Shown here: in pieces, positions 61,147 to 64,000 of the stretch | How positions within the stretch are numbered: the stretch's first letter is position 1 | Layout of the letters: every line of letters starts with the position of its first letter | Assembly: GCF_007923255.1 (NCBI RefSeq) | Contig: NZ_VOHJ01000002.1 | Coordinates: 102,071 to 166,070, forward strand | DNA length: 64,000 nt | Origin: Vulcaniibacterium thermophilum | Lineage (GTDB): Bacteria > Pseudomonadota > Gammaproteobacteria > Xanthomonadales > Xanthomonadaceae | Direction: 5' to 3' | The notes under the pieces: generated by a model | Told to the model about the DNA's origin: nothing | Databases searched by the model: none | Seen by the model: only the letters and a program-made list of their open reading frames with translations | Translations under genes and position numbers: made by a program

Positions 61147-61177
61147 AAAGGCCGCCTCGCGCGGCCTTTCCTTTTTT
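61147..61177 (+). terminator. rho-independent terminator of tRNA-Leu
   Basis: A stem AAAGGCCGC / GCGGCCTTT with a short loop is followed by a run of six T (61172-61177). It ends tRNA transcription five bases beyond the CCA. Confidence 0.93.
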
Positions 61178-61393
61178 CCGCACGCACTTCACCTGCGCAC
61201 CGCCAGCGCACCCTGCTTACCGCGCGGACCGGAGGCGTAACCATTACGCCCTCGAATAAGACCCTCCCGACCGCGACGCCAACCCACTTGCACCACCGCG
61301 CCAGCGCCACCGCCCCGCGCCCCAGCCGTTGACTCGTCCCCGTGCACTCGCTGAACATGCCGTGCATATCCCCGCTTGTGGGGACTAATTGGT
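61178..61393. other. 216-bp spacer between tRNA-Leu terminator and the cassette array
   Basis: No supported gene. CATATCCCCGCTTGTGGGGA (61366-61385) is a hairpin. No integron integrase gene precedes the array on either strand, and no attI-like element could be identified other than the junction itself. TTGACTCGTCCCCGTG at 61329 contains a TTGACT that could be the -35 of a promoter for the cassettes; the matching -10 is not clear. Confidence 0.4.
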
Positions 61394-61400
61394 GTTAGGC
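61394..61400 (+). other. left junction of the cassette array (GTTAGGC core site)
   Basis: GTTAGGC, the recombination core of integron sites; cleavage is between G and TTAGGC. Sequence to the left is host-like and to the right is cassette 1. It is identical in core to the 3' half-sites of the attC elements, but the rest of an attC or attI is absent. Confidence 0.75.
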
Positions 61401-61407
61401 CCCACAT

Positions 61408-61725
61408 ATGCAGCCTCGCAACTGGTCCAACATTCTTCTGGCCGCGTCGTCAGTACCGAGTGCGCTGCTGCTGGCTTACGTGCTCTGGTACATGTTGGTT
61501 TTCCGCCCGTCCGGGCAAGAGGCGTGGGGAGACGGTGTCACCATCCTCTATCTCGGCGCGCTCAGCTATCCAATTTCGCTGGTCCTGCTCGCCACCGGCA
61601 TCTTCCTAGCTATTCGCTGGCGTCGCCGGCACCCTGGCGTGAGCACGGCGGGTCCGCTGTGGTTTGTGTTGTCAGTCGTGCTACTGGTGGCGCCCTTTGT
61701 AGCGCTGTTTGCGGTAGCCCGCTAA
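61408..61725 (+). CDS. integron cassette 1: small membrane protein
   Basis: 105 residues, three hydrophobic helices: SALLLAYVLWYMLVF, ILYLGALSYPISLVLLATGIFLAI and PLWFVLSVVLLVAPFVALFAVA. It starts 8 bases after the cassette core. Lower GC than the genes to the left. No family recognised. Its stop is 6 bases before the attC core, as usual for cassettes. Confidence 0.8.
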   Translation: MQPRNWSNILLAASSVPSALLLAYVLWYMLVFRPSGQEAWGDGVTILYLGALSYPISLVLLATGIFLAIRWRRRHPGVSTAGPLWFVLSVVLLVAPFVALFAVAR

Positions 61726-61731
61726 GGTGGG

Positions 61732-61791
61732 GCCTAACAATTCGTCCAAGCCGACGCCGCTTCGCGGCGCGGCTTAACTCAGGTGTTAGCC
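61732..61791 (+). repeat. attC site 1 (60 bp)
   Basis: Runs from GCCTAAC to GTTAGCC. Internal arms: CAAGCCGACGCCGC and GCGGCGCGGCTTAA around a TTCG loop, then CTCAGGTG. The 3' core has a C in place of the G seen in the other copies. Recombination point after 61785, so cassette 1 is 61395-61785 (391 bp). Confidence 0.95.
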
Positions 61792-61795
61792 CACG

Positions 61796-62233
61796 ATGGA
61801 CAAGCAACGCCGCCGCGAGTTGAAAGCGCTTGGAAAGGCTGAGGTAGCTCGCCAGTCGGCCGCGGTTTGGGCCGCTTTGCGCGAGGCGAACCCAGCTCAG
61901 CCCGGCGACCCGGAGTGGTCAGAAAACTATCGCCGCGGAGTAGAACGTGAGCGGTGGCTGCGCAAAGAACTACCGCTTCTGGCCCCCGACACGCTTCATA
62001 AGCTGTTCGTCGTTCGAGAAGCTGGTGGCGCGGGATGGGTCCCGCACATCGGTGGATACCTGCTTTGCACCTCATGTGGGTACGCCACTCCCTCCGCACT
62101 GCCCCGTCGTATGCTTTATTGGCGCGCCTGCGGCTGTGGCAATGTCCGCTGGCGTATGCTTTTCTGGTGGCGTCGCTCCAGCGTCAGGTATCCCGAAAAG
62201 CTAGTCCCAGTGAAGCTTACCGGCAGGGGCTAA
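61796..62233 (+). CDS. integron cassette 2: protein with zinc-ribbon-like motif
   Basis: 145 residues. N-terminus is a charged helix (RRRELKALGKAEVARQSAAVW). The middle holds CTSCGY and, 21 residues later, CGCGN, two Cys pairs that could bind zinc. C-terminus is basic and aromatic (YWRACGCGNVRWRMLFWWRRSS). No family recognised. The stop codon lies inside the first bases of attC 2, as often seen in cassettes. Cassette spans 61786-62281 (496 bp). Confidence 0.78.
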   Translation: MDKQRRRELKALGKAEVARQSAAVWAALREANPAQPGDPEWSENYRRGVERERWLRKELPLLAPDTLHKLFVVREAGGAGWVPHIGGYLLCTSCGYATPSALPRRMLYWRACGCGNVRWRMLFWWRRSSVRYPEKLVPVKLTGRG

Positions 62234-62287
62234 CGATTCGTCCAAGCCGACGCCGCTTCGCGGCGCGGCTTAACTCAGGTGTTAGGC
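62228..62287 (+). repeat. attC site 2 (60 bp)
   Basis: Starts GGCTAAC rather than GCCTAAC, then TCGTCCAAGCCGACG, the TTCG loop and CTCAGGTGTTAGGC. Otherwise like the other copies. Recombination point after 62281. Confidence 0.95.
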
Positions 62288-62292
62288 CCCGC

Positions 62293-62595
62293 ATGAAGCA
62301 TTCGTCGGCCCCGTTCGTCCTTGCGCTGCTTCTCTGGGTTACGCCAGTCCAAGCGGCGAAATGTCCGCTGTATTCCTACATCGCGCAGCCCGGGCAAGAT
62401 CCGGTCGGTCTGCTCAAACTTGAAGCTAGCTCGGAAGATGCACTTCGGAGCCAAATTCCCGGCGCACCTTCGGGCAAGCTTTGCTGGTACACCAGCCCGG
62501 AGGGTTTGCTGTTCGCGGAGCCACCGAAGGGGAACAAACGCTACATCTTCAGGCGCACCGAAGGCCGCTGGTCGTTTTCGGAAACCCAGAACTAA
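62293..62595 (+). CDS. integron cassette 3: small exported protein
   Basis: 100 residues. Signal peptide residues 1-21 (APFVLALLLWVTPVQA, then AKC), so the protein goes to the periplasm. Two Cys (KCPLYSY, KLCWYTS) could form a disulfide. The end is RTEGRWSFSETQN. No family recognised. Cassette 62282-62680 (399 bp). Confidence 0.78.
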   Translation: MKHSSAPFVLALLLWVTPVQAAKCPLYSYIAQPGQDPVGLLKLEASSEDALRSQIPGAPSGKLCWYTSPEGLLFAEPPKGNKRYIFRRTEGRWSFSETQN

Positions 62596-62626
62596 TAATC
62601 GTAGTCGGCTGGGGCCCAGTGGCGGG

Positions 62627-62686
62627 GCCTAACAATTCGTCCAAGCCGACGCCGCTTCGCGGCGCGGCTTAACTCAGGTGTTAGGC
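62627..62686 (+). repeat. attC site 3 (60 bp)
   Basis: From GCCTAAC to GTTAGGC with the same CAAGCCGACGCCGC / GCGGCGCGGCTTAA arms. Identical to sites 4 and 5 over its length as far as read. Recombination point after 62680. Confidence 0.96.
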
Positions 62687-62702
62687 CGCTTTGGAGAATC
62701 TA

Positions 62703-63026
62703 GTGGCTGCCCCATCAGACGCACAGCGCATCGCACTACTGACTGGCTACACCGTCATCAGCCTCTACTATGCTGCGGCGCTCTACGTTGCTTGGGCACA
62801 GCCAGGCTCGAAACGGTTTGGGCTGCTGCGACCGCGCTGGCGCGGCGGAGTTCGCGCCAGCCGATTCGGCGTTACTGCTCAGGCCGCATTTGCCTTCTCG
62901 CTCAGCGCGTTTGGAGCAAGCAAACTACTGCAGTTGTCCCTCCCAGCTCTTGAAGCGGTGTTTTGGGTTTCACTCGTCTTCTGTTTGGCCGGATGGCTTG
63001 TAGATTTCGCGGCCGACGGCGACTAG
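62703..63026 (+). CDS. integron cassette 4: small membrane protein
   Basis: 107 residues from a GTG that is preceded by GGAG at seven bases; a TTG 12 bases earlier is possible. Three to four hydrophobic stretches: LLTGYTVISLYYAAALYVAW, ALAFSLSAFGA-like segment, and VFWVSLVFCLAGWLVDF. Central basic loop PRWRGGVRASRFG. No family recognised. Cassette 62681-63086 (406 bp). Confidence 0.75.
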   Translation: MAAPSDAQRIALLTGYTVISLYYAAALYVAWAQPGSKRFGLLRPRWRGGVRASRFGVTAQAAFAFSLSAFGASKLLQLSLPALEAVFWVSLVFCLAGWLVDFAADGD

Positions 63027-63032
63027 CTAGCG

Positions 63033-63092
63033 GCCTAACAATTCGTCCAAGCCGACGCCGCTTCGCGGCGCGGCTTAACTCAGGTGTTAGGC
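63033..63092 (+). repeat. attC site 4 (60 bp)
   Basis: GCCTAAC to GTTAGGC with arms identical to attC 3. Recombination point after 63086. Begins six bases after the cassette 4 stop. Confidence 0.96.
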
Positions 63093-63096
63093 CCCC

Positions 63097-63381
63097 ATGG
63101 CGAGTAACGACGCAAGTGCAATGATCGAGCAGGTCACAGACCGGGAGTCATTCCTGCAGTTTGTCCATGCGTTGGCTGCTGACCGCGAGGCGTTTGAGGG
63201 TACAGCCACCTCAGTAGATGGGTTTCAGGGCCCTTGGGCCAACACAAGCATTGCATCGTTTCTGGAGGCGGCAGCTGCCTGGGCTGAGGACTCGGCGTTC
63301 GGGGCGCGTATCGATCCGCAACCTCTTAACGAGTGGCAGGCTTTTGCCATGTTCCTATGGGCGGGCCGCAGCTATGAGTAG
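63097..63381 (+). CDS. integron cassette 5: small acidic protein, DUF7660-like
   Basis: 94 residues, acidic, no signal peptide: VTDRESFLQFVHALAADREAF, WANTSIASFLEAAAAWAEDSAFG, and NEWQAFAMFLWAGRSYE. This layout (W..T.I..FLEAA..W...S and WQAF..FL.AGR.YE) is common among integron cassette and chromosomal proteins of unknown function, filed as DUF7660-like; I recall it by pattern only. Cassette 63087-63438 (352 bp). Confidence 0.75.
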   Translation: MASNDASAMIEQVTDRESFLQFVHALAADREAFEGTATSVDGFQGPWANTSIASFLEAAAAWAEDSAFGARIDPQPLNEWQAFAMFLWAGRSYE

Positions 63382-63384
63382 GGG

Positions 63385-63444
63385 GCCTAACAATTCGTCC
63401 AAGCCGACGCCGCTTCGCGGCGCGGCTTAACTCAGGTGTTAGGC
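63385..63444 (+). repeat. attC site 5 (60 bp)
   Basis: GCCTAAC to GTTAGGC with arms identical to attC 3 and 4. Recombination point after 63438. It is the last attC in the window; the attC of cassette 6 is missing because of the insertion sequence. Confidence 0.96.
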
Positions 63445-63457
63445 CTCTGAGGGAACT

Positions 63458-63895
63458 ATGTCGGAATTCCGAAAGCTACAGGCTCTTCCACCAAACCGCC
63501 TCGACAGCCGTGCACTTGAGGAACTGGAGGCGATCCTCTTGCAGGATTTCGCGCCGTGCGACGATGCGTTTGAAGTCACGGCTGAAGTGGGAGACAAGCG
63601 AGTTGTTGCTCGGTCTGTTGGAGAACTCCTGTCAAGGCTAGGTGGAGCAGAGCCTCAGTCGGTTCGCCTTCGAGCATTAGACTGGCGCGAAACCAACATC
63701 ACTCGCGGGGCAACTGTTGAGGCGTACCCGCTTTGGGCGCAATGTCAGGTCCACGGTCTTGATGAAGCGTGGTTTAGGGGAAAGCTCCACCAAATTGACG
63801 AGTTCTTCCGGCGCAATAGGCCTTGGTACGGCCTTGCCCGGCCTTTGTTGCCATTCGCAATTGGCGGCGTTGTGGCGACGTCCCCCCGCCTTTGA
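63458..63895 (+). pseudogene. integron cassette 6: gene cut by IS3-family insertion
   Basis: The frame gives 145 residues, MSEFRKLQALPPNRLDSRAL onward, with FRGKLHQIDEFFRRNRPWYGL and a hydrophobic end (LARPLLPFAIGGVVAT) that suggests a membrane segment. The last residues and stop codon (SPRL) come from the left end of the insertion sequence, so the native C-terminus and attC are lost or displaced. No family recognised. Confidence 0.7.
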
Positions 63896-64000
63896 GTAGC
63901 ACGGCGATCTGGAGTCCAATCCCCAACGACAAGGAGATTGGACGTGAAGAAGCGTTTTACCGAAGAGCAGATCATCGGCTTCCTGCGTGAGGCGGAGGCC
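63876..64000 (+). mobile_element. left end of an IS3-family insertion sequence (partial)
   Basis: The left terminus is at or near CGTCCCCCCGCCTTTGAGTA (63878-63897), a C-rich end usual for this group; the exact first base is uncertain (63871-63885). The GTG-started OrfA follows at 63944. The element continues off the window, so its family group and target duplication cannot be checked. Confidence 0.85.
63944..64000 (+). CDS. IS3-family transposase OrfA, N-terminus only
   Basis: Nineteen codons visible: VKKRFTEEQIIGFLREAEA from a GTG start with AAGGAG seven to eight bases upstream. This matches the helix-turn-helix start of IS3-family OrfA (IS407-like), a DNA-binding subunit made together with OrfB by frameshifting. 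The gene is cut by the window edge. Confidence 0.88.
   Translation, partial: MKKRFTEEQIIGFLREAEA

Noticed and set aside
61178..61393. Integron integrase or attI left of the array
   Set aside because: The 216-bp space has no integrase-like frame on either strand and no attI pattern beyond the GTTAGGC junction.

Overview
The window is very GC-rich DNA with tightly packed genes. Gene content and protein types (FolE2, Zn-poor DksA with a Lys/Ala/Pro tail, FimX-like c-di-GMP protein, TonB-dependent receptors, O-succinyltransferase of the Xanthomonadales type, scpA-scpB-rluB) suggest a gammaproteobacterium of the Xanthomonadaceae/Lysobacteraceae (Lysobacter, Luteimonas or Xanthomonas-like). This is inference from protein character; no 16S gene is present.

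Layout. 0-10 kb: housekeeping genes (cysS, sufE, dksA, yidD), an MFS exporter, a LytM peptidase lipoprotein, a diguanylate cyclase and folE2. 10-16 kb: a minus-strand run of squalene-synthase-like gene, MupP/Gph phosphatase, ubiG and mtaD, then efp facing epmB (the lysyl-modification pair). 16-20 kb: a fimX-like gene, an M20-like protein lacking two metal ligands, and glucokinase. 20-33 kb: one minus-strand carbohydrate operon (TonB receptor, PF10091/GH144-type glucanase, ABC importer, large secreted glycosidase). It is governed by a LacI regulator with two matching palindromic operators, and flanked by glk and pgl. The likely substrate is a beta-1,2-glucan, whose glucose would feed Glk and the pentose phosphate/Entner-Doudoroff routes.

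33-42 kb: 7-bp tandem repeat arrays run into the 3' end of a bolA gene, followed by yciI, scpA-scpB-rluB and a set of small enzymes. 42-54 kb: a 3-hydroxybutyrate locus with a secreted oligomer hydrolase, 3HB dehydrogenase, GntP-family permease and TonB receptor. Within it lies a CrbR/CrbS-like two-component system whose kinase carries an SSS/SLC5 transporter domain. 54-61 kb: htpX, gluQRS, two acetoacetyl-CoA reductases around phaR, serine/homoserine O-acyltransferase, a cysteine dioxygenase-like protein and tRNA-Leu(CAA).

61.4-63.9 kb: an integron gene-cassette array of five complete and one interrupted cassette, with five near-identical 60-bp attC sites. No integrase or convincing attI is visible. 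The cassettes are visibly lower in GC than the rest. The array is broken on the right by an IS3-family insertion sequence that runs off the window.

The most unusual features are the integrase-less cassette array, the heptanucleotide arrays (two of the three positions between convergent genes) that appear to add a seven-residue repeat tail to BolA, and the 158-bp palindromic tandem repeats between crbR and crbS.
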